From: Scenedesmus sp. ARA3
Taxonomy: Eukaryota > Chlorophyta > Chlorophyceae > Sphaeropleales > Scenedesmaceae
Direction of reading: 5' to 3'
NCBI GenBank assembly: GCA_004335835.1
Contig: RWJK01000864.1
Span: 16,853-80,852 of the forward strand
Length of the DNA stretch: 64,000 bases
This document shows positions 26,549 to 35,771 of this stretch, piece after piece; position 1 is the first letter of the stretch; every line of letters begins with the position of its first letter. The notes beneath the pieces were generated by a model. The model ran no database searches. It was not told where the DNA came from and saw only the letters and a list, made by a program, of their open reading frames with translations. A program made the translations under genes and the position numbers.

Positions 26549-27248
26549 GGTGCACTCGCACTGCCTAGCTGGCTTGCTGAGCAGCTGCCAGAATCTTGCT
26601 GTGCATCTGCTGCTGCTGCTGAAGTGGCACCAGCAGGGCAGCTCTCAGCCTGCCGCTGCTGCAGCTGCTGCTGTGCCGCCTCCAATGCCTCCCGCAGCTC
26701 CATTTGCCGCTGCTGCAGCACGCGCCGCAACACACACAGCGCCTCACATGCACTGCTGCTGCTGCTTGTACTGCCGCTGCCATTGTCACCGCTGCTGCCT
26801 TCCTCACCCCGATCAATACCTGCTGCTGCACTGCATCCGCAGCCACACAGAACTGACGTGCCTGCTGCTCCTGCTGCTGCAGGCTCTGCTGCTGCCTGCT
26901 GCACGTTGTCTCCTTGCTGTGCTGCTGCAGGCTCTGCTGCTGGCTGCTGCACTGAGTGTCCTTGCTGTGCTGCTGCCAGCACCTGCCCTACCCAGCTTGC
27001 CACACCTTGCGGCAGCTGCCCTGTCCCATCAAGCTCTAGCCACCAGCTGCTGTCTTCCAAACCTGCAAAGGCCAGCAGCTGCTGCCACTGCTGCTGCTTC
27101 CTGTTGCTGCGGCTGCTGTGCCCTAATCCAGGCTCACTCGCAGCTGCTGCTTCTGCTAGAGAAGCATCCTGGCAGTGATGCAGCAGCTCTCCAGCTGTCA
27201 AGTTGAACGCATAGCACTGCCTGCGAGGGTCCACGGAACCTCGCTGTC

Positions 27249-27289
<41 letters not shown>

Positions 27290-27319
27290 CCAGGCACAGC
27301 TGCAGCTGCTGCTTGGGCC

Positions 27320-27352
<33 letters not shown>

Positions 27353-28619
27353 ATGGTGAAGCCGTACTCCAGCAGCCAGCGCCAGGAGCAGTGGGGGCTC
27401 TCATCGTCTGATGGGTTGTAGGAGATGAAGATCTGGCAGCAGCAGCGGCAGCAGCAGAAGCAAGCAGCAGCAGAAGCAGCAGTGTTGTGGCCACCAATGA
27501 GTGCAGGTCTTGTGATTGGCTGATACTGTAGAAGCTCACAGTGTGCCGCTGCACTCGTGTTCCCCCTGCATGATGCCTTGGCAGAACAAACCACTGCAGC
27601 AGCTGTCACTAGCATGTGACTAACATAGCAGATGATGGTTCGTCTCACCTGCTGTCCCTTCTCTATGTGCTGAGTTGCCAGCAGCCGGAAAGCACTGCCA
27701 TCACCCAACACACGCGCATTCACCTGCAGGCAACAACAGGGCAGCAACAGCAGCAGCAGCAGATTGTGTGTGAGGGTTAGGCACTTTTCAAGGAAAGCAA
27801 CACAGACACGCATGCAGCCACGCAAGCCACACCACCATCTCCTGCATAGCCAACGTCCCTCTTCTCAACAACACAGCCGGCTTGTGACAACTGCCGTGGC
27901 TGTTGTACTACGGGCAAAGCAGCAGCCTCACCTGCTCCCCAGTGCCATGATTAGCCATGTCAAGCAGGGGCACCAGCACCCCCACATCTTCCACCCCATG
28001 CTGTTGTAACGCTATTCTGACATCCCTGGGCAACTCTTCAACTTCCAGTGTAACGCTGCGCGTCTGGGCTACGCTGTAGGCCCACAGGAAGGCCTGCCAG
28101 GCTTCGCAGCGGTTTAGCCGAGCCAGGGCTTTGGCTGAGGGTTTAGGCAGGGCTTCGAGCAGGGCTTGAACCCTAGGCCAGGCTTGTCTGAGGCCGGTGT
28201 ACCGCTTGGAGGTGAGGCGGCACAAATGTGGCAGTGCAGTGACGAGCTGCATGCACGGCGAGCTGCTGCTGCTGCTGCTGCTGCAATGCCGGTGTTGGGC
28301 AGAAAATGAGACACAGCAGGTTGGTGAAATGAGTTTGCAGGTGATGTTCACAAACAACACAATGTATAGGCAGTAGGCAGACCCATTACCATTGCTACTG
28401 GCTGGGATGTGTCACGTGGCAGCAGGAGGCATGCAGCTGTGCAATGCTCAGCTCACTCACCTGCCTCCTGCAAACACTGGCAGCGGCACACTGGCCGGCA
28501 GCGTTGCCAGGTAGCTTCCCACTCCTTGCTGCTCCGCAGCGATACTGCTGATGCTGCTGCTGTCGTCCCCATCATCCACATATTCAGCAGCAGCTTCTGC
28601 TGCTTCCTGTGCCACCTCA

Positions 28620-28673
<54 letters not shown>

Positions 28674-29658
28674 CTTTGCTGACCTCCTGCTGCTGCTGCT
28701 GCTGCTGCCGGCTGCGCCTGGCTGTAGCCATACAGCAGGGCCTCATGCAGCAGTGCTACTGCTTCCAAGTAGGTGTCTCCATCCGGCAGAGCCAGCAGCT
28801 GCTGCAGGCGAGGGTGCTGCACTGCTGCATGCCTGCAGGCAACCAGGGCGCAGGGCAACAACAATACTAAGCATGCAGACATAAAGCAGGCACCAACGAG
28901 TTTGTATAGCAGATGATAGCACTTGCCTTGTACTGCACAGATCTCACCTTGGGATAGTGGCATCACCATATTTCCTGTACACATCCGCATGCGTCTAAAT
29001 TGCGCATCTTGAATAGCTGCTTCTGCAACAGCTGGCACCTGTAGCCAGCAGGTTATTATAGATTTCAAGCTTCTGCATGATGCTGGCTGACAATACAACT
29101 GTGGACACTCACGCGGCTGAGAAGGTGCCAAAACTGACTGTCAGGTTGGTGGGCACTGCAAGGATGACGTCGTGGCGGTTGAAGGCGCGCAGCACCTGCG
29201 AAACCCAGCAAGCTGTCAGTATGACACGGCTTTTGAAGCTGTATAAGGAGCAGACAGTACGGGATTGCAGCACCGATGTATGATGCGGAGCAGAAGCTGT
29301 TCAGACGGCAGCCTGAGCAAATGCTGATGTGGCATGCGTGACTTGCACATGACGAATGGGCATTCACCTGCAGGCCTCTTAAACCATCAAATTCGCCTAC
29401 AGTCACGTGCTGGATGTCAGCACCGTTGAGCTTCAGCCAATGCGTGACTTGCAGCAGGCTACTGCTCCTGCTGCTGCTGTCAGAGCTGGCATCTGAGGTT
29501 TTTGCTGCATACGGCGGGAATGGGCCGCTGTTCAAGCATGAGGGAGATGTTCTACGAGCAGAAGGTTTGGGCACGACACCAAACAGTTGAAGCACTTGCA
29601 GCCCACGCAGCGCAATGATGAAACTGGCAATCACAACCAGCACGTGCAGCCGATTCAT
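26395..29658 (-). CDS. SET-domain protein-lysine methyltransferase, Rubisco-LSMT/SETD3 type
   Basis: ATG at 29658 opens MNRLHVLVVIASFIIALRGL, a hydrophobic N-terminus that could be a signal anchor or targeting peptide. Exon 1 (29658-29368) ends in WLKLNGADIQHVTVGEFDGL, the typical start of this family. The next exon gives VLRAFNRHDVILAVPTNL. The SET core follows: WQAFLWAYSVAQTRSVTL, VLVPLLDMANHGTGEQ spliced to VNARVLGDGSAFRLLATQ, then IFISYNPSDDESPHCSWRWL and LEYGFTI. The DxxNH and LLEYGF elements are the conserved SAM and substrate pocket motifs. The C-terminal part is enlarged by long poly-Gln, poly-Ser and Ala/Gln stretches around EALCVLRRVLQQRQMELREA. TAG stop at 26397-26395. Substrate is unknown; localisation is uncertain. 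Confidence 0.88.
26505..26546 (-). repeat. AGC run coding poly-Ser in the SET protein
   Basis: A CTG run on the plus strand is read as AGC (Ser) in the minus-strand coding frame, near the C-terminus. Here the sense-strand reading is AGC/CAG, opposite to the CTG orientation seen in introns. Confidence 0.9.
27251..27352 (-). repeat. Two CAG runs coding poly-Gln in the SET protein
   Basis: CTG runs on the plus strand at about 27251-27291 and 27322-27351 are read as CAG (Gln) directly after the conserved LLEYGFTI element. They begin a long low-complexity insertion. Confidence 0.9.
28623..28670 (-). repeat. (AGC)16 coding poly-Ser in the SET protein
   Basis: Sixteen perfect CTG units on the plus strand, read as AGC (Ser) in the exon, between an Ala/Gln stretch and SEVAQEAAEAAAEYVDDGDD. 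This is one of the longest perfect trinucleotide runs in the window. Confidence 0.93.
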
Positions 29659-29751
29659 CTTCTGCTCCGCTTTCTTACATGTACATTAACCTTGACCACA
29701 AAGTTTGACCATTCCTTGACATGAATTGCAGCGGAGAAACCGGGAAACGTG

Positions 29752-29756
29752 TTACA
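29752..29756 (-). terminator. Candidate TGTAA poly(A) signal just after the 127-aa frame
   Basis: TGTAA on the sense strand, 9 nt past the TAA of the small gene. A second TGTAA (plus-strand TTACA 29675-29679) lies just before the SET start codon. These favour separate transcripts over a shared one, but the evidence is positional. Confidence 0.35.
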
Positions 29757-29764
29757 GTGTCATG

Positions 29765-30463
29765 TTATTTGAGGTGCGGATTTTCAAAAATCTCTGCGGC
29801 CCTTTCCCAAAAAAGCTTCTGAAACTTCATCAGTTTAGTGCTCGCTGTTTGTTTCGCGAATGTTTGCAGATGCTGTTGAAGTCTGGGTACAAGTGCATTC
29901 AGAAACACAGCAGCAGCATCACTGTGGCCTGGTGCACTGTCCAAACACTCGTTCTGCCACACGTCACCTCTTACAAGCAGCTAATAGCGTCAGGTGTGTA
30001 TTATGTGCCACCTGGTGGCAACCTAGGAGTGAGAAGGACATGCAGGCCAGGCAGCCTTCCTGCAAGACCCCAGCAGGTACGATGTGGCTAGATGAGCACG
30101 TCAAACAAACTAATTCAACTAAAAGAATTTTCTTGCACTTTGTGCGATAAACTCAAACAGCTGCTTGTTCAGCACGCGACATTCGAACCAGCTCCGTTGA
30201 ATAAGCCCGCTTTTCGCAGCGAATGAGGCGTTGTATCAGCCCGTGCCCATACCTACCAAAAAATGCACGTGGTTGTAGTAAACTGAGCAGAGCTCCTTGC
30301 AGCAATCGTCTGCTGCCAGGCTGATGCATTGTCTTGAAATGTTGTCAATCTTACACTTGCTGACTGCCAATCCCTTGATATCACTGAAGTCCTAGGTCCT
30401 GACAATGTTGTTGCATCCCTGTTCTTGTGTCAGCATTGATGCATGTGTGACTTCATCTGCCAT
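29765..30463 (-). CDS. Small four-exon gene, 127 aa, function not recognised
   Basis: Exons 30463-30452, 30391-30257, 30059-30012 and 29953-29765 join with every intron in phase 0, giving 127 residues that end NPHLK-TAA. The N-terminus is MADEDFSDIKGLAVSKCKID. The middle is Cys-rich (LAADDCCKELCSVYYNHV, EGCLACMSFSLLGCHQ) and the C-terminus looks helical (AVFLNALVPRLQQHLQTFAK). The tiny first exon is the weak point: its donor GAA|GTCACA is poor, and the unspliced reading is open apart from one in-frame TAG at the proposed acceptor. The plus-strand frame in the same place looks less protein-like. It lies head-to-tail with the SET gene, 106 bp away. I do not recognise the family. Confidence 0.45.
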
Positions 30464-30609
30464 GCTTCTCTTTGCTGCTCATTGCTGCTGCTGCTTTGCA
30501 GGCCCTGATGGCATCATTCGACAAGCTGCGGCGGCGGCATTATTAAGCAGCCTGAGGCGCACCTGAAGCGACTGCCCAAAGCGTATGCAGACACCTTCCC
30601 CTTTCATCA

Positions 30610-33600
30610 GTGCTTGCTTGCGGCAGCTGCTGGCCCTCCAGCAGGAACTGCCCAAGCAGCAACAGCTATAGTTGCTGCTCCCTTGAAGCGAAAGGTACTA
30701 GTGTCAGCAGCGTATCAGGCATGTCAGTATGGCATCAACAGCCTGATTGCGGGCATCACCGTCAACAGTCAAAGCAGGCACACGTCGTCAACATGCCGTG
30801 CTCCATGCACATGTCAGAACAGATGTGTGACAACAAGCAGCAGCAATCTGGCCGCAATGCTGCTGACATCCTGCCCCAGGATGATGGCAGCTTTGCAGCT
30901 CCTGCAAGAGTTGCCGATGGCACTGGCCACCTGCAGTGGGAGCAGGAGCAGCATAGTGCAGCATACACTGCAGAGCCACCAGCAGTGGCAACTGCACATG
31001 CAGCTGCCAGTGCAGCCTTGGGCAGGAGTGAGGCAGGCATAGCAGCTGCAGCTCAGACTGCCACAGCACAGCAAACCTACGCGGACCACAGTGGTCAGCA
31101 GCAGGCCCAACAGCATCCACACCAGCTGGTGCTGTGTGGACAGCAACTTGCAGGAGACTTGATCAGTGAGCAGCAGCAGCAGCAGGTGGCAGCTGTGCAG
31201 CAGGCGCACAAGCAGCAGCACGGTGCTCAGGCAGCCCATGCTGGTTGGCCGGCCACTGCTGCAAACAGCAGTTTTCTGGAAGATTGCGCTGCTGCCGCCT
31301 CTTGCGAGGGTGGTTGCAGTTCAGAAGTTGATGCAGCAGCTGCGTTGGTGATGCTCTGCCGTGGAAAGGCAGGCCTGCCACCAGCGGTGCCAGCAGCAGC
31401 AGCTGCAGCAGCACAGAGAGGACAAAGGGGCAAACCACCCCGGCGCTCTCAGCAGCAGCAGCACCAGAGCAAGAACAAAAAGCCACGAGCACAGCCCCTG
31501 TCGCAGATGGCTGCAGCACCAGGAGCACCAGTGGCAGCAGCAGTAGCAGCAGCTGCTGCTGCTGCTGCTGCTTGGGACGCTTGGAGCCCTGATGCAGTGT
31601 GTTGGTCAGATGCGGCTGGTGACGCTGCTGCTGCTGGCAGCACAGGCTGGGCCCTGCCTGGTGGTGCATCTTTGTCAGGGCTGAGCAGTTCAAAGGTTTG
31701 GGGGTCTGTGTCAGGGCTCAGTGGATATCAGCTGCAGCACCACGAAGCAGCTGGTGTGGCACCTTCACCCAGCAGTGCAGCACAGGCAGCCATAGCAGCT
31801 GCGCAGGCAGCTGCTGCTGAGCCTTTGAGTGCTGCGTTGCTGCTGCAGAAGGTGCGGCAGGTGCTGGAGAGGCCCAGCCATGGCTGCTTGCAGGACGCTG
31901 TGACAGCTGCAGCTGCGCCAGCACCGCTTGATGCAGCAGAAGAAGAAGCGGGGCCAGAGCTCACATGGGAACATGCAGCAGCAGGGCAGGGCATGCTGCA
32001 GACCAGCCCCTGCCAGCTGCTGGCTGCTGCAGCAGCGCCATGGTACCCGTACCAGGGCAAGCGGGGCGGGCTGATGCTGCTGAAGGGAAACAGGCTGGTG
32101 GCGCGTAAGCTGTATGCGCTGCCATCTGGTGAGAGTGAAGACAGCGGAGGGGCAGCAGCACATGATGGTGGCGGCGGTGACGATATCGGTGTAGCTCATT
32201 TAATAGTGGTAGAGAGGCAAAGTGATGGCAGTGGTCACCAGCAGCAGCACTGGCAGCAGCAGCAGCAGGAGCAGCAGCAACAGCCTATTAGAGGGTTGGC
32301 AGTAGGTGGAGCAGCAGCACCAACAGCAGCAGCAGCAGTGGGAAACCTAGCAGGCACAGCAGCAGGTGGGAGTGCAGATGCAACTCCTGCTTCAGGAGCA
32401 CAGGGGCCAGCCCAGCAGCCTGCCAAGCTGTCTGTTGCTTGTGTTGCGGCTGGTAGCACACCTGCAGGAGTACCCAGCAGGGCTCCTGCAACTGAGCGTA
32501 GCATGACAACGAGCCAAAAGGCAGGTGCTGCTGGCATGACAGCAGCAGTAGCAGCAGCAGATGCAGCAGCTGCTAGCACAGAGTATTACGTGGACAGCCA
32601 GCCAGCAAAGAAGCCACGGCACAGTGTGCAACTGGATGATGACAGCAGTCGGCTGCAGGCACAGCAGCAGCAGCAGCACAACTGGCAGGCACAACAGGAG
32701 CACTGCAAGAGGCTGCAGCAGCCTGCACAGCAGCAGGGTCAACAGCAGCACGGCCAGCAGCAGGGGCAGGGTGTAACACAGGGGCACCTGCAGCGAGTGC
32801 AGCAGCTGCAGCGGCAGCTACAGGAACGGCAGCAGCAGCAGCAGCCATTGCAGCAGCAGACTGAAGCTGAGATGGAAGCATGCACACCTGTCCACCAAGA
32901 GCAGCAGCAGCAAGCTCCAGCAGTCACTCTGCCGAGGCAGAAGCTAAACTGGATCACGGCTGCCCCGTCACAGAGCAGAAAAGTCTCTAAGCCTGGCAGC
33001 CCCAAGCGCACATGGATGAAAATTTCCCTGGCTCAGAGCAGCGGGGCCGCTGCTGGCAGCAATGCAGGGTCTGCAGCTGTGGCCCTGCCTGCAGTGCTGC
33101 CGGCAGTAGCTGGGCTGCATGCTGGCTCCAGTCAGTCTCATGCTTCGTCTGCAGGACATGCAAAAGCACCTGATGCAGCAGCTCTGGCAGCAGCAGCGAC
33201 AGCAGCTGCTGCAGCTACAGCCCCTGCAGCTACAGCTCCTGGGACTTTGCTAGGTGTTGCGAGCAGCTTGAAAACATCATCGCCACAGGGGCAAACACGC
33301 CAGGCAGCAGCAGCAGCAACAGCAGTAACCATTGCGGCAGGTACGCTTCCAGCGGGAAAGCAGCAGGCAGCTGCCCCTGTGCATGCGCCTGGCCAGCACA
33401 GCACCTGCAGCTCTCAGCAGCCACTGCAGCAGCAGCGCGCAGGCGCCGCCAGCATCAGCAATGGCAGCACCATTGGGCCTGTCAGTGTGAGCCAGAACGT
33501 GTCTGGCAGCAGCAGCATAGCTGGGGCCTGCAGCAAGCACAGCAACGCAGGGCCAGTGGTGAGCTCTGCTTCAGCAGCTGTGGCAGCGAGCAGGGCAAGG

Positions 33601-34173
33601 CTGTTAGCTGCACTGGGAGCTGATGGTGGCGACGATGTGGCGCCTGCAGCAGCACCTCAGGCAGCAGCAGCAGCAACAGCGGCAACACCAGCTAGAGCTG
33701 CAGGCGCTACAACGATAGGCGCAGCACCGCTGCTAGGACCAGGTGCAGGCAGTTGCCGGAGCTCTGCAGGCGTTCCTGGGATGGCAACTGTATGCAAAGC
33801 CGCAACAGCAGCAGGCGCATCAGCAGCAGTAGCAGCAACGAACACAGCAGCAGGTGCTCGCAACGACACCCAGGCAGCAGTGCACCGGCTAGCACCTTCC
33901 AGCCTGCCGATATACTTGCAGGCTGGTAATGGTTCAGGTGGTGCTGTGCTGCTGCCAGTGATGCAAGTGGGGTCAATGAGCATGATGCACAGCGCAAGCA
34001 TACCTGGCTTCACGCAAGCAGCAGTGCTGCAGCGGCTACTTGCGCAGCAGCAGCTGCAGCAGCGCCTGCAGCAGCAGCAGCTGGCGGCTGTGACGGGTGC
34101 AGGCTTGAGCCGCAGCAATGTTGCAGGCAGTAATGGTAGCGGTGGTCAGCAGCAACTTCGCCAGCAACAGTAG
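30610..34173 (+). CDS. Very large Gln/Ala-rich low-complexity protein, function unknown
   Basis: A single open frame of 1187 codons ends at TAG 34171-34173 (RQQQ-stop). The frame opens at a GTG, so the true start is uncertain. The first in-frame ATG is 30721, and an upstream exon is possible: another frame reads QPEAHLKRLPKAYADTFPFH to about 30690, where AAGCGAAAG|GTACTAG could be a donor. Most of the protein is Gln, Ala, Ser and Gly with Q and A runs. Less repetitive islands are PWYPYQGKRGGLMLLKGNR followed by LVARKLYALPSGE, then STEYYVDSQPAKKPRHSV, and KLNWITAAPSQSRKVSKPGS before PKRTWMKISLA. These basic islands may be the functional parts. The composition resembles transcription or RNA-binding co-factors, which is only inference. 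The other frames are broken much more often, which supports coding. Confidence 0.65.
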   Translation: MLACGSCWPSSRNCPSSNSYSCCSLEAKGTSVSSVSGMSVWHQQPDCGHHRQQSKQAHVVNMPCSMHMSEQMCDNKQQQSGRNAADILPQDDGSFAAPARVADGTGHLQWEQEQHSAAYTAEPPAVATAHAAASAALGRSEAGIAAAAQTATAQQTYADHSGQQQAQQHPHQLVLCGQQLAGDLISEQQQQQVAAVQQAHKQQHGAQAAHAGWPATAANSSFLEDCAAAASCEGGCSSEVDAAAALVMLCRGKAGLPPAVPAAAAAAAQRGQRGKPPRRSQQQQHQSKNKKPRAQPLSQMAAAPGAPVAAAVAAAAAAAAAWDAWSPDAVCWSDAAGDAAAAGSTGWALPGGASLSGLSSSKVWGSVSGLSGYQLQHHEAAGVAPSPSSAAQAAIAAAQAAAAEPLSAALLLQKVRQVLERPSHGCLQDAVTAAAAPAPLDAAEEEAGPELTWEHAAAGQGMLQTSPCQLLAAAAAPWYPYQGKRGGLMLLKGNRLVARKLYALPSGESEDSGGAAAHDGGGGDDIGVAHLIVVERQSDGSGHQQQHWQQQQQEQQQQPIRGLAVGGAAAPTAAAAVGNLAGTAAGGSADATPASGAQGPAQQPAKLSVACVAAGSTPAGVPSRAPATERSMTTSQKAGAAGMTAAVAAADAAAASTEYYVDSQPAKKPRHSVQLDDDSSRLQAQQQQQHNWQAQQEHCKRLQQPAQQQGQQQHGQQQGQGVTQGHLQRVQQLQRQLQERQQQQQPLQQQTEAEMEACTPVHQEQQQQAPAVTLPRQKLNWITAAPSQSRKVSKPGSPKRTWMKISLAQSSGAAAGSNAGSAAVALPAVLPAVAGLHAGSSQSHASSAGHAKAPDAAALAAAATAAAAATAPAATAPGTLLGVASSLKTSSPQGQTRQAAAAATAVTIAAGTLPAGKQQAAAPVHAPGQHSTCSSQQPLQQQRAGAASISNGSTIGPVSVSQNVSGSSSIAGACSKHSNAGPVVSSASAAVAASRARLLAALGADGGDDVAPAAAPQAAAAATAATPARAAGATTIGAAPLLGPGAGSCRSSAGVPGMATVCKAATAAGASAAVAATNTAAGARNDTQAAVHRLAPSSLPIYLQAGNGSGGAVLLPVMQVGSMSMMHSASIPGFTQAAVLQRLLAQQQLQQRLQQQQLAAVTGAGLSRSNVAGSNGSGGQQQLRQQQ

Positions 34174-35109
34174 CACCAGGCATCCAGGAAGGCGGCTGTA
34201 GTGAGCAAAGTCGTCCATCCACGTCTAGCATGTGTATGCGTAGGATTAGCGTCACCGTGTTACGGATCAACTCGGCTTGCTATGGCACCATAGCTGTGCA
34301 TTCTGCCTTGTGTGCAATCGCCACCCACTGTCTTTCTGATGGGATACCATCCAGGAGTGCTACTTTGGATGGTTGAGGTGTGCATGGCGCAGTTGAAGCA
34401 GGTTGTTCTGTATGGTGCATTGCTCAGCATTGGCCCAACCCGAGCAGCAGTCGAGTACTCCCATTGCTCAGCATTGGCCCAGGCTGGTGGGCAGTGCCAC
34501 TGTGGCAGTGCTGTTGATGGATGTCGATTTGCAGAATGCTGAGAGTGCTGCCACCAAGATTGATTACTTGGTAGGATGAACAATGTGCAGATTCTGGCAC
34601 CAACTTTCAGCTCAATAGGCGAAGGCACTGTGTTTACATGCCAATGCAAGCTTTTTACTTAGGCACTTGATCACTCCCAGAGCTCAACAAGCACGTACGG
34701 TACTGCCTGGTGTACTGCCCAACAGCACCACCGCCTTGTCCCACCTCAAGCACGCCTTACGGTGCTACCTCGTGGCCTTGAGGTAAATAAAGATGTATTG
34801 TATTGCTCGTTTTGCACAGCGTGTGCCCCGCAGACCTCCTTAAAACTTTGAAACATATTCAAGAGTCTGCGTTAGGTCTTGTTGGTAACACGAAATGAGC
34901 TCCCTGCTGACAGTTCAGGTAAACAACACATAAATGCAACTTGATCAACTTTCGTTGTGCTGCAACAACTCAGAAAACTGAAACTGACAGTGGCCTTGAC
35001 CCTGTTTGGGTGCTTCAAGCTCACGGCCGCTTCGTTTCGCACTTCCGGTCTTGTTGGTAGACACAAGAGTAGTATAGACGATTTACACACTTGTCTATCA
35101 GCGAATGCG
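34174..35109. other. Spacer after the Gln/Ala-rich gene
   Basis: About 930 bp. AATAAAG at about 34787-34793 and T-rich text follow the stop, and the rest is probably 3' UTR plus the next promoter. A short direct repeat, CATTGCTCAGCATTGGCCCA, occurs at about 34418 and again at about 34462. No gene recognised. Confidence 0.4.
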
Positions 35110-35448
35110 ATGGCAACTCAGGCACTTCAAGCCGTGAATCATTTACTCGGGGACGAAGACCTGCTGAACAGGAGCCCAGGAGAAACAACACCGAAGCTTC
35201 AGCAGGTGCAGAGCAAGGCTGGTGCCGCAGCGGCCCCGACCCATACCCAGGCAGTCGCGCACCGAAAGCTTGCAAGTCCCAAGAAGCAGCCCTACGCAGT
35301 GAGAAGCAGCTCTACTGCAAGGCGCAGGCACACGCATATCGCGGTAGGCGTGCTGGAAGACGACAGCAAGCCCTGCAACTTCACAGACATCGGATACGGC
35401 CTGCTGGCCCCCAACGTGCTGCTCCGGCCTCCATTCAGTCACTTTTAG
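35110..35448 (+). CDS. Possible 112-aa protein or first exon of the LENG8-like gene
   Basis: ATG 35110 opens MATQALQAVNHLLGDEDLLN and the frame stays open to TAG 35446-35448, with KPCNFTDIGYGLLAPNVLL near the end. Amino-acid composition is normal, with acidic and basic residues and no repeat runs, which suggests real coding. It may be a separate small gene. Alternatively it is exon 1 of the next gene: the donor GCG|GTAGGC near 35343 is phase 0 and would join the CAAATGAAAGTG exon at about 35769 in frame. I do not recognise a domain. Confidence 0.4.
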   Translation: MATQALQAVNHLLGDEDLLNRSPGETTPKLQQVQSKAGAAAAPTHTQAVAHRKLASPKKQPYAVRSSSTARRRHTHIAVGVLEDDSKPCNFTDIGYGLLAPNVLLRPPFSHF

Positions 35449-35771
35449 AGGTGAATAACCGGTGTATCGCAGGCAGAGAGTTGTGGTGTCCGTGCCCAAG
35501 TTCCATTGTTGAGCAGCAGTGGCACAGCAGTACGTATGTCTGCTTGCAGCTGGCAGTCTCTGGATGGTGTGCATAAGCAAGCATGTAGCATCAGGCGGCG
35601 AATTATTCTGTCTTCATGCGCCGCAGGCACAGAATTGGTTGCCGCGAATGGCAGTCATCATCTTGTGCTCCTGCTGCTGCCTTCACCTGGTCTCTGCAAC
35701 GCAGGCTTGGCTTACTTCAGCACCACATCTGTACTATCATTGATTTATTTGGCACCCTACAACAGCAGCAA

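Noticed and set aside
29726..30091. 121-codon plus-strand frame antisense to the small gene
   Set aside because: The minus-strand reading has phase-consistent introns and better composition.
30502..30546. Short plus-strand exon-like end ALMASFDKLRRRHY-TAA after TTTGCAG
   Set aside because: It looks like a last exon, but no upstream plus-strand exons fit, and it overlaps the region upstream of the small minus-strand gene.
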